Counted from the first letter of the stretch, positions 1 through 7,683 are shown. The stretch is DNA of 31,831 nt from Actinomycetes bacterium (GCA_023389455.1 JAEWEJ010000140.1:1-31831); one strand, 5' to 3'. A program made the numbers and translations. The notes: generated by a model from the letters alone, not told the origin.

Positions 1-33
1 CTCGTCGTCGGCCCGCTGAGAAAGGACTGACCC

Positions 34-483
34 ATGGCGAAGATCATCCTGACCCACGAGGTCACCGGTCTCGGTGCACCTGGCGACATCGTCGAGGTGA
101 AGGACGGGTACGCCCGTAACTACCTCATCCCGCGCAACCTGGCCACGCCGTGGACCAAGGGTGCCGAGAAGGACGTCTCCGCGATCCGTCGTGCCCGCAA
201 GGCGCGCGAGATCGCCACGCTCGACGACGCGAAGGCCGTGCGGGACTCCCTGCAGGCCAACCCCGTCACCGTCTCGGCCAAGTCCGGCGAGTCGGGCCGC
301 CTGTTCGGCGCCGTCACCACGGCCGAGATCGCTGCCGCGATCAAGGCCGCCGGTGCCCCGGCCGTCGACAAGCGCAAGATCGAGGTCGCCCAGGCGATCA
401 AGTCGACCGGCGAGTACACGGTGCACGTGCGTCTGCACCCCGAGGTCTCGGCCGCGGTGACCGTCAAGGTCGTCTCTGCCTGA
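34..483 (+). CDS. rplI: 50S ribosomal protein bL9
   Basis: Structural protein of the large ribosomal subunit that binds 23S rRNA near the L1 stalk. The 149-residue product has the usual bL9 length. Its N-terminal domain starts MAKIILTHEV and contains the conserved GDIVEVKDGYARNYLIPR segment (about residues 18-35). A long charged connecting helix follows, then a C-terminal domain ending in a KVVSA tail. The ATG at 34 is preceded by AAAGGA at 21-26 at good spacing. In actinobacteria this gene normally closes the rpsF-ssb-rpsR-rplI operon, whose upstream members lie before this window. A strong hairpin follows at 504-539. Family assignment is certain from the motif and length. Confidence 0.98.
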   Translation: MAKIILTHEVTGLGAPGDIVEVKDGYARNYLIPRNLATPWTKGAEKDVSAIRRARKAREIATLDDAKAVRDSLQANPVTVSAKSGESGRLFGAVTTAEIAAAIKAAGAPAVDKRKIEVAQAIKSTGEYTVHVRLHPEVSAAVTVKVVSA

Positions 484-503
484 CCCTCGCTCCCGCGAGC
501 TCG

Positions 504-539
504 CGAGGCCCCGTACCGCTCCGGCGGTGCGGGGCCTCG
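504..539 (+). terminator. Hairpin terminator after rplI
   Basis: A 10-bp inverted repeat, CGAGGCCCCG at 504-513 and CGGGGCCTCG at 530-539, with further internal pairing (CCG/CGG), lies 21 bp behind the rplI stop. There is no clear T-run afterwards, as is common for actinobacterial terminators. It probably ends the ribosomal-protein operon. Confidence 0.75.
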
Positions 540-769
540 TCGTCTCCCGAGGGCGGCCCCCAGCCGCAGCCCGCGAGGTGGCGGGAGGGTGCGGCGGCGT
601 GCTCGGCGCGCGGACGTCCGGTCCGCGCCCAACGTCCTGCTCCACGTCGCCGGACCTCATCCGTGAGGTGGAGGCCGGGTCGTCCCTCAGGGGGTCGGCA
701 CGCCGCGGGTCGCCGCGTAGCGTCGACACCAGGACGCGGGACCGCCGCGCAGGCACGAGGAGGGCGACT

Positions 770-1069
770 GTGAGCACGATGAACGACTCGGAACGCATCA
801 CTCGCGTGCCCGTGGCCGTGCAGGTGGCGGCGATCGTCGCGCTGGGTGCGGGGCTCGTCGTCGTCGGCATCCTGCGCGCGGCGCACGACGTGCCCATGGC
901 GATCGCGATGGTGACGATGGGCCTGGCGATCCTGCCGGAGGCGGTCCTCTGCGTGCGTCGCAGCCGGCGTGGGCGCCGGGACGCCGCGGCGGTGCCGACG
1001 CTCGACGAGCTGTCGCGACGTCGCACCGAGCCTGCCGGCACCGTCGCCGAGGACCTCGTAGCCGCCTGA
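770..1069 (+). CDS. Small two-helix membrane protein, unknown function
   Basis: The predicted product has 99 residues. Two hydrophobic helices (about residues 15-37 and 41-62) are followed by an Arg-rich stretch (RRSRRGRRD) and an acidic C-terminus. This suggests an integral membrane protein with a cytoplasmic tail on the positive side. The GTG at 770 is chosen because GAGGAGGG (757-764) lies 5 nt upstream; the frame is open further upstream, but that part has no convincing start. It lies between rplI and other small membrane-protein genes, in the same direction but with its own spacing. I do not recognise a family and propose no function. Confidence 0.65.
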   Translation: MSTMNDSERITRVPVAVQVAAIVALGAGLVVVGILRAAHDVPMAIAMVTMGLAILPEAVLCVRRSRRGRRDAAAVPTLDELSRRRTEPAGTVAEDLVAA

Positions 1070-1267
1070 CCCCACCGGCCGGGGCGCCGAGCTGCGCTGA
1101 GGTACGCGCCGTCCACGGACCCAGCGTGATCCGCGACCAGCGCGGCGCTGCGGGAGGGCGCCCGGTTCGCCCGGATCGCGCGGACGTGTCGCCTCGTTCT
1201 CGGGAACGACCCCGCGAACGTCCTGCCGTCCGTACGCTGGTGCGCCCGACGACGTGCGGAGGACGGC

Positions 1268-1498
1268 ATGACCGACGAGCAGCACGAGGTGGCGCCCGAG
1301 CCTGACATCGAGCGCATGCAGGCCGAGGGGAAGAGGTCCGCGCTCCTGGCCCTCGGGGTGGTGTTCTTCGCGATCGGCGGCAGTGGTGCTGTGCGCGGCG
1401 AGCCCTGGAGCATCCTGCTCCCGGTGGGGATCGTGTTCCTCGTGCTCGCCTACAGAGGGGCCAGGAAGGCGTCCGCGCGCCGGCGGCGGAAGGGCTGA
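1268..1498 (+). CDS. Small two-helix membrane protein (paralogue of 1975-2376)
   Basis: A 76-residue product with an acidic N-terminus (MTDEQHEVAPEPD). Two hydrophobic segments are joined by a short loop containing SGAVRGEPW, and the C-terminus is strongly basic (ARRRRKG). The same plan and similar words (M-[TS]-DEQ, ALLALG/AALGLVF, G-x-x-RGE, GIVFLVL) occur in the protein of 1975-2376, so the two look like a local duplication. The gene stands alone, with about 200 bp of gene-free sequence before it. TACGCT at 1232-1237 could be a -10 element. The function is unknown. Confidence 0.65.
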   Translation: MTDEQHEVAPEPDIERMQAEGKRSALLALGVVFFAIGGSGAVRGEPWSILLPVGIVFLVLAYRGARKASARRRRKG

Positions 1499-1665
1499 GG
1501 GCAACGTGTCGGGCGTCGACGGCGACCCCGGTCATGGCGGCAACGGGGGGCGGGGGTGACGGCTGAGCGGTCCGTCGCCGCGCTGGACCCGCAGACGTCC
1601 GAGGCGTTCCACCGAGCCGTGCCGCCCGGTCGTCGCGCCCTGAGCGCGAGGGCTGCGTCGTGCCT

Positions 1666-1685
1666 CCTCCGTCCGGGGACGGAGG
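1666..1685. terminator. Possible hairpin between small genes
   Basis: CCTCCGTCC (1666-1674) and GGACGGAGG (1677-1685) form a near-perfect inverted repeat about 170 bp behind the 1268-1498 gene. It could stop transcription or be a structured leader of the next gene. The 1499-1774 interval holds no other convincing feature apart from a TAGCGT (-10-like) about 44 bp before the 1775 start. Confidence 0.35.
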
Positions 1686-1774
1686 CGCGAGTTCCGTCCG
1701 GAGGCGGTGCCGGCATCACGTGCCCGCGCCCTAGCGTCGGGGGTGCCGATCCGGCACCGACCCGAGGAGACGAG

Positions 1775-1978
1775 ATGACCGAGCAGCGCCCGACGCCCGC
1801 CCCCGCCCGTTTCGACGCCGCCGGCCTGTGGGCCGCCGCCTTCCCCGTGGGACTCGTGCTCCTGCTGCTGGGCCAGCGCGACGAGTCCGCCGTGGGGACG
1901 GGTCTCGTCGTGGCGGCGATCGCGTGCTTCGCCGTGGCTGTCGCGGCGGTCGCCGTGGAGCGCACGAGGACGGCATGA
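1775..1978 (+). CDS. Small two-helix membrane protein
   Basis: A 67-residue product whose middle is two hydrophobic helices (AAFPVGLVLLLLG and GLVVAAIACFAVAVAAVAV) separated by the short polar loop QRDESAVG. The ATG at 1775 follows GAGGAGACGAG, a good ribosome-binding site; the open frame extends 73 codons upstream without one. Its TGA overlaps the ATG of the next gene (ATGA at 1975-1978), so the two are translationally coupled. The family is not recognised. Confidence 0.6.
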   Translation: MTEQRPTPAPARFDAAGLWAAAFPVGLVLLLLGQRDESAVGTGLVVAAIACFAVAVAAVAVERTRTA

Positions 1979-2376
1979 GCGACGAGCAGCAGGGGGTGCC
2001 CGAGGGCGAGGCGGAGCGCAGGAAGAGCGCGCAGGAGAACGGCGCCCTGGCGGCCCTCGGTCTCGTGTTCCTCGTCCTCGGGATCGGAGGCTCCGCGCGG
2101 GGCGAGGGCACGCTGACCGCGTTCCTCGGCGTCGGTGTCGTCTTCCTCGTCCTCGGCGCCGGCAGGGCGACGAACGCGCGCCGGCAGGGCGAGGGCGTCG
2201 ACGGCCGTGGCCGTGGCGCGGGTGAGGACGCCGCCGCGGCGGGCCACGCGGGCGACGCCCGCCCCGACCCGGGAGACGGCCGGACCGACCTGGGTGACGG
2301 GCCCGGGTCGGACAGTGGCGGGAGTGACGGGGGGAGCGGCGGGGTCGACGGCGCAGGAGGGGGCGGGGGCGACTGA
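1975..2376 (+). CDS. Small membrane protein with Gly/Asp-rich tail
   Basis: A 133-residue product. The first 65 residues match the layout of the 76-residue protein at 1268-1498: an acidic start MSDEQQGVPEGE, two hydrophobic helices around SARGEGTLTAFLG, then basic residues. A low-complexity C-terminal half of about 60 residues follows, rich in Gly, Asp and Ser with repeated GDG/GGSDGG-type words. The start ATG overlaps the stop of the preceding gene by 4 bp. The tail could be a disordered surface or cytoplasmic extension. The function is unknown. Confidence 0.6.
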   Translation: MSDEQQGVPEGEAERRKSAQENGALAALGLVFLVLGIGGSARGEGTLTAFLGVGVVFLVLGAGRATNARRQGEGVDGRGRGAGEDAAAAGHAGDARPDPGDGRTDLGDGPGSDSGGSDGGSGGVDGAGGGGGD

Positions 2377-2448
2377 GCGGGCGCCACCGCCCGGACGGGT
2401 GCGGGACACGTGCCTGCCGGCCCCGGTCCGGCCCGTCACGTCACCGAG

Positions 2449-3927
2449 TCAGACGCCGACGACCATCCAGGCGTCGTTCCGGGCCCGCAGTCCGGTCGTG
2501 ACGGCGCGGGCAGCCATGAAGACCCCGGCGAACGCGACCCACAACCAGGCCAGCCCGGCGGCACCCGGCGGCGCCCACGTGTGGACGGCCAGGGCGGCCG
2601 GCACGTACGCCACGAGGGTCGCGACACCGGCCCAGGCGAGGAACGGACCGTCGCCCGCACCGATGAGGACGCCGTCGAGCACGAACACCCAGCCCGCCAT
2701 CGGCAGGGCGACGGCGGCGACGAGGAGGCCGGTGACGGCCGCGCGCTGGACGTCGGCGTCGGGGGAGAAGAGCCGCACGTAGAACGGGGCCAGGCCGCCG
2801 AGGACGAGGCCCAGCACCGCCCCGGCGCCGACCCCCCACTGCAGGGTGCGGCGCAGCACGGCACGGGTGCGGGTCACGTCGCGCGCGCCGAGCGCGTGCC
2901 CGACGAGGGCCTGCGCGGCGATCGCGAGGGCGTCGAGGGCGAAGGCGGCCAGCCCCCACACCGCGTTGACGACCTGGTGCCCGGCCAGGGCGCTCGGGCC
3001 CAGGCCCGTGGCGGTCCACACGGTCAGCAGGATCGCCAGGCGCAGCGTCGCGGTGCGGACCAGCAGCGGCAGGCCCGCCCGTGCGTTCGCCCACACGCCG
3101 CCGGCAGCCGGGGCCAGGCTCGCCCCGGCCGCCCGCGCACCCCGGACGACGACGACCACGAGCCACACCGCCATCCCCAGCTGAGCGAGCGCGGTCCCCA
3201 GCCCGGACCCGGCGATCCCGAGCCCGGCACCGTAGATGAGCACGGCGTTGAGCGCCGCGTTGGCGACGGCGCCGGACGCCGCGACCACCAGCGGGGTGCG
3301 GGTGTCCTGCAGGCCCCGCAGGGCACCCGTGGCGGCCAGCACCAGGAGCATCCCGGGCAGGCCGGGGGTGGACCAACGCAGGTAGCTGACGGCCTGGGTG
3401 GCGACGGCGCCGTCCGCACCCAGGACGGAGACGAGCCAGGGCGCGGCGAGCCAGGCGGCGCCGGCGAGCACCAGGCCGAGCCCGGCACCGAGCCACATGC
3501 CGTCGACGCCGGTCTGCAGCGCGCCGCGCCGGTCGCCGGCGCCGAGGCGGCGGGCGACGGCGGCGGTGGTCGCGTACGCGAGGAAGACGCACAGCCCGAC
3601 GACCGTGACCAGTACGGTCGACGCCAGAGCGAGCCCGGCCAGCGCGTCGGTGCCGAGGTGCCCGACCATCGCGGAGTCGACGAGGACGAACAGCGGCTCG
3701 GCGACGAGCGCACCGAGCGCGGGCACCGCGAGGGCGAGGATCTGGCGGTCGACGCCGGTGCGGTCGGCGGGGCGCGTCGTCGGGGGCGGGGCGCCCTCGG
3801 GGGCGGCGTGAGCGGGGTCGCCGGAGCGTCCCCCGTGCGGACCTGCGGGTGTCGCTGGACCGGGGGAGGTGGGGTCCGGGGTGTCCGAGGGGCGGTTCAG
3901 ACGTCCACCAGGTGAACGCGGTACCAA
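2449..3927 (-). CDS. MATE-family efflux transporter
   Basis: A multidrug and toxic compound extrusion (MATE) type transporter of the inner membrane, expected to export cationic or xenobiotic compounds using Na+ or H+ gradients. The sequence shows about twelve hydrophobic segments. The first reads LALAVPALGALVAEPLFVLVD followed by SAMVGHLGTDALAGLALAST, a hallmark of the DinF-like MATE branch. A second, related half begins near GLPLLVRTATLRLAILL and LAGHQVVNAVWGL. The 5' end is uncertain. The frame is open back to about 4077, but that part runs through DnaA-box-like DNA and has no transporter character. TTG at 3927 has GGAG upstream, and GTG 3942 is an alternative. It converges with the small-gene cluster and diverges from dnaB. 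Confidence 0.88.
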   Translation of the reverse strand: MVPRSPGGRLNRPSDTPDPTSPGPATPAGPHGGRSGDPAHAAPEGAPPPTTRPADRTGVDRQILALAVPALGALVAEPLFVLVDSAMVGHLGTDALAGLALASTVLVTVVGLCVFLAYATTAAVARRLGAGDRRGALQTGVDGMWLGAGLGLVLAGAAWLAAPWLVSVLGADGAVATQAVSYLRWSTPGLPGMLLVLAATGALRGLQDTRTPLVVAASGAVANAALNAVLIYGAGLGIAGSGLGTALAQLGMAVWLVVVVVRGARAAGASLAPAAGGVWANARAGLPLLVRTATLRLAILLTVWTATGLGPSALAGHQVVNAVWGLAAFALDALAIAAQALVGHALGARDVTRTRAVLRRTLQWGVGAGAVLGLVLGGLAPFYVRLFSPDADVQRAAVTGLLVAAVALPMAGWVFVLDGVLIGAGDGPFLAWAGVATLVAYVPAALAVHTWAPPGAAGLAWLWVAFAGVFMAARAVTTGLRARNDAWMVVGV

Positions 3928-3998
3928 TCTTTCTCGCTCCACAGCACGTGCACAGCGTAAGTGCCGGTCGGAGCGCGTGCCGAGTCGCAGATCCGTCT

Positions 3999-4076
3999 CT
4001 GTCCACAGGTGTATCCCCAACCTGTGCACACAGGGTCGAACGGGTTGTCCACAGCCTGTCCACCGACCTGTGCACA
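3999..4076 (+). promoter_or_regulatory. Cluster of DnaA-box-like 9-mers upstream of dnaB
   Basis: TTGTCCACA, the high-GC actinobacterial DnaA box, is present exactly at 4045-4053. Relatives in the same orientation lie at 3999-4007 (CTGTCCACA), 4011-4019 (GTATCCCCA), 4022-4030 (CTGTGCACA), 4056-4064 (CTGTCCACC) and 4068-4076 (CTGTGCACA). The words CTGTGCACAC at 4022 and 4068 are repeated. The cluster lies between the divergent MATE and dnaB genes, just before a candidate dnaB promoter. It is likely a DnaA-responsive control region. The gene context is not that of oriC. Confidence 0.6.
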
Positions 4077-4083
4077 CACCCGT

Positions 4084-4112
4084 TTGGGTCCCGGGGGTTA
4101 CCGGCCTAGCCT
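4084..4112 (+). promoter_or_regulatory. Candidate dnaB promoter
   Basis: TTGGGT (4084-4089) and TAGCCT (4107-4112) are separated by 17 bp, giving a sigma-70-like -35/-10 pair about 120 bp upstream of the dnaB GTG and directly after the DnaA-box-like cluster. The assignment rests on sequence only. The rest of the 3928-4232 gap shows nothing else recognisable. Confidence 0.4.
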
Positions 4113-4232
4113 CGCGAGGGCAGGTCCCCGGTGGGCGTCGTCGTCCTGGACGGGGCGGCTCGTGGGTGACTGTCAGAGGGTCCCGGTAGAACAGGCGTTC
4201 GACGGGTGGGGACGAGCAGGAGCAGGTGACAG

Positions 4233-5612
4233 GTGACCATCGAGGACCTCGAGTACGGCGCGCCGCCGGACAGCGGACGCAGCGGCGGCGGCGGCTTCGA
4301 CCGCACCCCGCCGCAGGACCTCGAGGCCGAGCGGTCCGTGCTCGGCGGCATGATGATCAGCAAGGACGCCATCGCCGACGTCATCGAGCAGATCAAGGGC
4401 ACCGACTTCTACCGCCCGGCGCACGAGGCGATCTACGACGCGATCCTCGACCTGTACGGCCGCGGTGAGCCCGCCGACGCCATCACGGTCGCGGACGAGC
4501 TGACCAAGCGCGGGGAGATGGCCCGCGTCGGCGGTGCCGCGTACCTGCACACGCTCATCGCGTCCGTGCCCACCGCCGCCAACGCCGGCTTCTACGCGCG
4601 GATCGTGCGCGAGCGCTCCATCCTGCGCAAGCTCGTCGAGGCGGGCACGCGCATCGTGCAGCTCGGGTACGCCACGGACGGCGGCGACGTCGACGAGCTC
4701 GTCAACAACGCCCAGGCCGAGGTGTACGCCGTCACGGAGCGGCGCGCGTCCGAGGACTACCTGCCGCTGTCCGAGGTCATCGGCGGGACGGTCGACGAGA
4801 TCGAGGCGGCGGGGCACCGCGGCGAGGGCATGATCGGCGTCCCGACGGGGTTCGCGGACCTGGACCGGCTGACGAACGGCCTGCACCCGGGCCAGATGAT
4901 CGTCATCGCGGCGCGTCCGGCCATCGGCAAGTCCACGGTGGGCATCGACATCGTCAGGTCCGCCGCCATCAAGCACAACATGGCCGCCGTCGTGTTCTCG
5001 CTCGAGATGAGCCGCAACGAGATCACCATGCGACTGCTCTCCGCCGAGGCACGCGTGCACCTGCAGAAGCTGCGCACCGGTGCGATGGGCGAGGACGACT
5101 GGGCCAAGATCGCCGCGACCATGGGCCGCATCAGCGAGGCCCCGCTGTTCATCGACGACTCGCCCAACATGTCGCTGATGGAGATCCGCGCCAAGTGCCG
5201 GCGCCTCAAGCAGCGGCACGACCTCAAGCTCGTCGTCATCGACTACCTCCAGCTGATGACGTCCGGCAAGCGCGTCGAGTCCCGCCAGCAGGAGGTCTCC
5301 GAGTTCTCCCGTGCGCTCAAGCTGCTCGCCAAGGAGCTCGAGGTCCCCGTCATCGCGATCTCGCAGCTGAACCGTGGTCCGGAGCAGCGCACGGACAAGC
5401 GGCCGGCGATGAGCGACCTTCGCGAATCGGGATCAATTGAGCAGGATGCTGACATGGTCATTCTTCTGCACCGTGAAGACGCCTATGAGAAGGAATCTCC
5501 GCGCGCCGGTGAGGCTGATCTGATCGTTGCCAAGCACCGTAATGGACCGACCGACACCATCACCGTCGCGTTCCAGGGGCACTACTCGCGGTTCGTGGAC
5601 ATGCAGATGTAG
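4233..5612 (+). CDS. dnaB: Replicative DNA helicase DnaB
   Basis: Hexameric 5'-3' helicase that unwinds the replication fork and binds primase. The 459-residue length is normal and intein-free. The N-terminal domain begins at PPQDLEAERSVLGGMM (about residue 25). In the RecA-like C-terminal domain, Walker A is ARPAIGKST with Lys233, and Walker B is LKLVVIDYLQLM with Asp337. SQLNRGPEQR and DLRESGSIEQDADMVILLHR follow. The GTG at 4233 has GGAGCAGG just upstream. Codons at 5418-5546 are unlike the rest of the gene: 21 of 43 end in A or T. This block includes the classic DnaB intein position (between Gly400 and Ser401), yet the protein sequence is fully conserved. An accessory island starts right after the stop. 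Confidence 0.97.
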   Translation: MTIEDLEYGAPPDSGRSGGGGFDRTPPQDLEAERSVLGGMMISKDAIADVIEQIKGTDFYRPAHEAIYDAILDLYGRGEPADAITVADELTKRGEMARVGGAAYLHTLIASVPTAANAGFYARIVRERSILRKLVEAGTRIVQLGYATDGGDVDELVNNAQAEVYAVTERRASEDYLPLSEVIGGTVDEIEAAGHRGEGMIGVPTGFADLDRLTNGLHPGQMIVIAARPAIGKSTVGIDIVRSAAIKHNMAAVVFSLEMSRNEITMRLLSAEARVHLQKLRTGAMGEDDWAKIAATMGRISEAPLFIDDSPNMSLMEIRAKCRRLKQRHDLKLVVIDYLQLMTSGKRVESRQQEVSEFSRALKLLAKELEVPVIAISQLNRGPEQRTDKRPAMSDLRESGSIEQDADMVILLHREDAYEKESPRAGEADLIVAKHRNGPTDTITVAFQGHYSRFVDMQM

Positions 5613-5620
5613 GTGGTCCG

Positions 5621-5632
5621 ACCGTTGTCGAG
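5621..5632 (+). repeat. Weak left end LE1 with ACCGT flank, behind dnaB
   Basis: TGTCGAG at 5626-5632 matches the first 7 bases of the left ends seen elsewhere in the island. It is directly preceded by ACCGT (5621-5625). The same ACCGT directly follows right end RE1 at 11962-11966, which is what a 5-bp target-site duplication would look like. The match beyond TGTCGAG is lost, so this end is either degenerate or coincidental. Confidence 0.35.
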
Positions 5633-5638
5633 TTCCCC

Positions 5639-5688
5639 CCTACTTTGAAAATCTGCGACAGGTTTATTAAGTACGGCGCGTGAACTAA
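5639..5688 (+). repeat. 50-bp direct repeat, copy 1
   Basis: It begins CCTACTTTGAAAATCTGCGA and ends GGCGCGTGAACTAA. Copy 2, at 21428-21477 in the same orientation, matches at 48 of 50 positions. The repeat is much more AT-rich than its surroundings and contains TACTT...AAGTA as a short inverted pair. It could be an old insertion-sequence end (it contains GCGACA, similar to a TGTCGC terminus) or a recombination site. The rest of 5689-5882 holds nothing I recognise. Confidence 0.85.
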
Positions 5689-5882
5689 ACAGCCGCTGCG
5701 GCGGGCAACAGCCCGCTCGGTCGAGCGCCCTCCCCGGGCAGCTACCTGTCACCAGACTGCGAGCGACCCGCCTGCGAGTGGGCGACCGGTACACACCGGC
5801 GAGGCAAAGCCCGGCCAACTCGCCCCCGCTCGACGCAAGAGTTGACGCCCCACTCTGACTTGGATCCTTGCGGTTGAAGGTC

Positions 5883-6235
5883 TCAGTCCGGCGCTATGAG
5901 CAGTTCCACGTCGAGGCCGCACGCGTCGGCGAACTCGGTGAGGAGTTCGATCTGTCGGGTGCGCAGCCGCTGGGTCAGGCTCTGAAGCGCCACGGCGGAC
6001 AGCGCCAGCTGCTCAATTGCTCGCGATCGGTCCCCTTCTGGGTCGGAGCGAAGTAACGAGGTCAACGCCGCAAGCCCCCGCTGCGAAAGTCGCCCTATCT
6101 CGGTGTCCGCCTGCGCGACTTCGTCTCGGAAACGTACAAGCTCATTGATGGCCGCGTTGCCTCGGCGAGTCTGATCGGGCGTGGATCCATGGTGAGGAAG
6201 CGCCTTCAGGGCGGTTTGCGCCCGGCTACTCGACG
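5883..6235 (-). pseudogene. 3' remnant of a helical protein gene
   Basis: On the minus strand about 115 codons read as a genuine helical protein. They include NAAINELVRFRDEVAQADTE, then a predicted long helix with RGLAALTSLL and AIEQLALSAVALQSL, and end FADACGLDVELLIAPD. Codon use is mixed rather than strongly GC3. There is no ATG, GTG or TTG start within this part. Upstream of about 6235 the frame runs antisense through another gene remnant (6229-6430), so the 5' end has been lost. The family is not recognised. Confidence 0.5.
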
Positions 6236-6430
6236 ACTCCAGGCGAGGCGCAGAGGTACGCCCTAATCTGGCAATGGGAGCACATCGCCCACGGGCACAT
6301 CGACCTGGCACCGGCCTGGCGGGCGCGCCAGCCCGTGGCCAAGGACCGGGCGCTGTACCGGCAGTTCGAGGCGTCACTGTCGGACGAGCAGCAGTCGGAG
6401 CTCCGGTACGCGCTGTACAAGCGCGCGTAG
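6229..6430 (+). pseudogene. 3' remnant of a plus-strand gene
   Basis: A plus-strand frame ends at the TAG at 6428-6430 and reads like a natural C-terminus: YALIWQWEHIAHGHIDLAPA, then DRALYRQFEASLSDEQQSEL and YALYKRA. It has no start codon with a ribosome-binding site and stops making sense at about 6229. There it abuts the 5' side of the minus-strand remnant, so the two lost their heads at the same junction. The original product is not recognised. Confidence 0.45.
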
Positions 6431-6557
6431 GTGCACAGCGGGTCAGGTGACCGCGTTCCGCGCGAGTGGCGCAGACCACCCGTGCCCGATCATCACCCAC
6501 GGGTCGCGAACACCGTTCGTGCGCAAGGGCGTCGGGGCGCTGCGCGATCGAGCGCGC

Positions 6558-7595
6558 TCATGGTCTCTTCCCGACGAACTCTTCTAGGAATCCAGAGCCG
6601 AGCGTGCCGAACGCGGTTTCCCGGTCGGGATTCCGAACAGGTTGATGTTGTCCCCGCATCAGGAGGGCCTTGAGTCGGCGCTCGTTCGCAGTGACGTACG
6701 GCTGTGCGTCGATCCCGAAGTAGATGCATATGGCTCGCAGGTAGCCTATGCTGATCGGCAGTATCGGCATCACCACACTGTTAAGGGCTTCGCCTGCTGA
6801 GTTTGCTCGCTTGCCCGCCAGGAGCCACGCTTCGGAGTGTGCAGCGCCGGAAAGAATCGAGTAGAGCCACTCGTCGCCGGGTAAGTAGTGTTCAGCCAAC
6901 TGCGTGATGTTGTGGTTGAAAGAGGCCTTGCTGCCCCTAAATACAATCGCCACCATGGTGTCGGTGGGATTCTGCTGTTTGTCGCACTTCCAGACGACCT
7001 CGACGCGGTGCTTCTTAAAGTAAGCGACGAGGTCCCGCTGAGTCGACCGCTTCTCCTCGACCTCGGAGTCTTGATCTGGGAACTTCTCGAGTGTGTCGAT
7101 CGATCCCTGCAACACCGACGGCAGGAGTGAAATCGCCCTTGCGAGGCGCATCTCCGACGATTTCGTCGAGTCGAGCAACCAACATGACAGCAGGACCGCC
7201 TCCATGACCCCCCGGACGGCACTCCATGCGGGTTGGGCCAGGAGTCGCTCGTGCTTGAGGAGGACCAGCAGCGTCTCTGCATAGTCTCGGGCGGCAAGCA
7301 TGAAGCGCTGAAAGTGCTCGGCCGCGTCGGCGAAGACGTCCTCGAGGAACTTGTCGCCATCGATTAGCGCCCAGTCGCGTCCCCAGGGTGTGTCCGATGA
7401 GCCGGGTGGTCGCACCGAGACGATCTCGAAGACCTGAGAAAGGACCGACTCCCATGCTCTCCACTCCTGCTCGAGCATCTTGATGCAGAAGTTGGCGAAC
7501 TTTGGCCGGTTCGTCTCGTGGTCCCAGTGCTCGTCATCGACGTCCGGATGTGACCTGTTAATTGTTGATCCTCCAGTTGAGAAAAATGCACTCAC
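6558..7595 (-). CDS. Hypothetical protein
   Basis: A 345-residue soluble protein with codon use clearly less GC-rich than the core genes, a sign of transfer. It is mostly predicted helix. Visible segments are EQEWRAWESVLSQVFEIV near the N-terminus, LKHERLLAQPAWSAVRGVME in the middle and LYSILSGAAHSEAWLLAGKR toward the C-terminus. The last resembles the Ser/His-containing helices of abortive-infection and HEPN-like families, but no catalytic motif is clear. The GTG at 7595 lacks a good ribosome-binding site. GGAGG lies 14 codons inside, before an ATT, so the true start is open. No family is assigned. It shares orientation with the two genes that follow to the right. Confidence 0.75.
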   Translation of the reverse strand: MSAFFSTGGSTINRSHPDVDDEHWDHETNRPKFANFCIKMLEQEWRAWESVLSQVFEIVSVRPPGSSDTPWGRDWALIDGDKFLEDVFADAAEHFQRFMLAARDYAETLLVLLKHERLLAQPAWSAVRGVMEAVLLSCWLLDSTKSSEMRLARAISLLPSVLQGSIDTLEKFPDQDSEVEEKRSTQRDLVAYFKKHRVEVVWKCDKQQNPTDTMVAIVFRGSKASFNHNITQLAEHYLPGDEWLYSILSGAAHSEAWLLAGKRANSAGEALNSVVMPILPISIGYLRAICIYFGIDAQPYVTANERRLKALLMRGQHQPVRNPDRETAFGTLGSGFLEEFVGKRP

Positions 7596-7640
7596 TGACG
7601 TGGTGAACCCTAGCGAGTCGTCCGGGAGGCGGTATGGACT

Positions 7641-7664
7641 GCCCCTGCCCCTGCCCCTGCCCCT
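7641..7664 (+). repeat. GCCCCT hexamer repeat, four copies
   Basis: Four perfect tandem copies of GCCCCT occur in the short gap between two minus-strand genes. A fifth, imperfect unit (GCTCCG) follows. Simple-sequence slippage is the likely origin. Confidence 0.9.
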
Positions 7665-7683
7665 GCTCCGGCTAACGTGCGGT

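Noticed and set aside
3999..4076. Chromosomal replication origin
   Set aside because: DnaA-box-like words are present, but the genes expected around oriC (dnaA, dnaN, rpmH, rnpA) are absent, and the array is short with no AT-rich unwinding region.
3928..4077. N-terminal extension of the MATE transporter to 4077
   Set aside because: The extension would translate the DnaA-box-like repeats, has no transporter-like sequence and no ribosome-binding site at its start.
5400..5612. DnaB intein
   Set aside because: The protein is continuous across the insertion site; only a codon-use anomaly remains.
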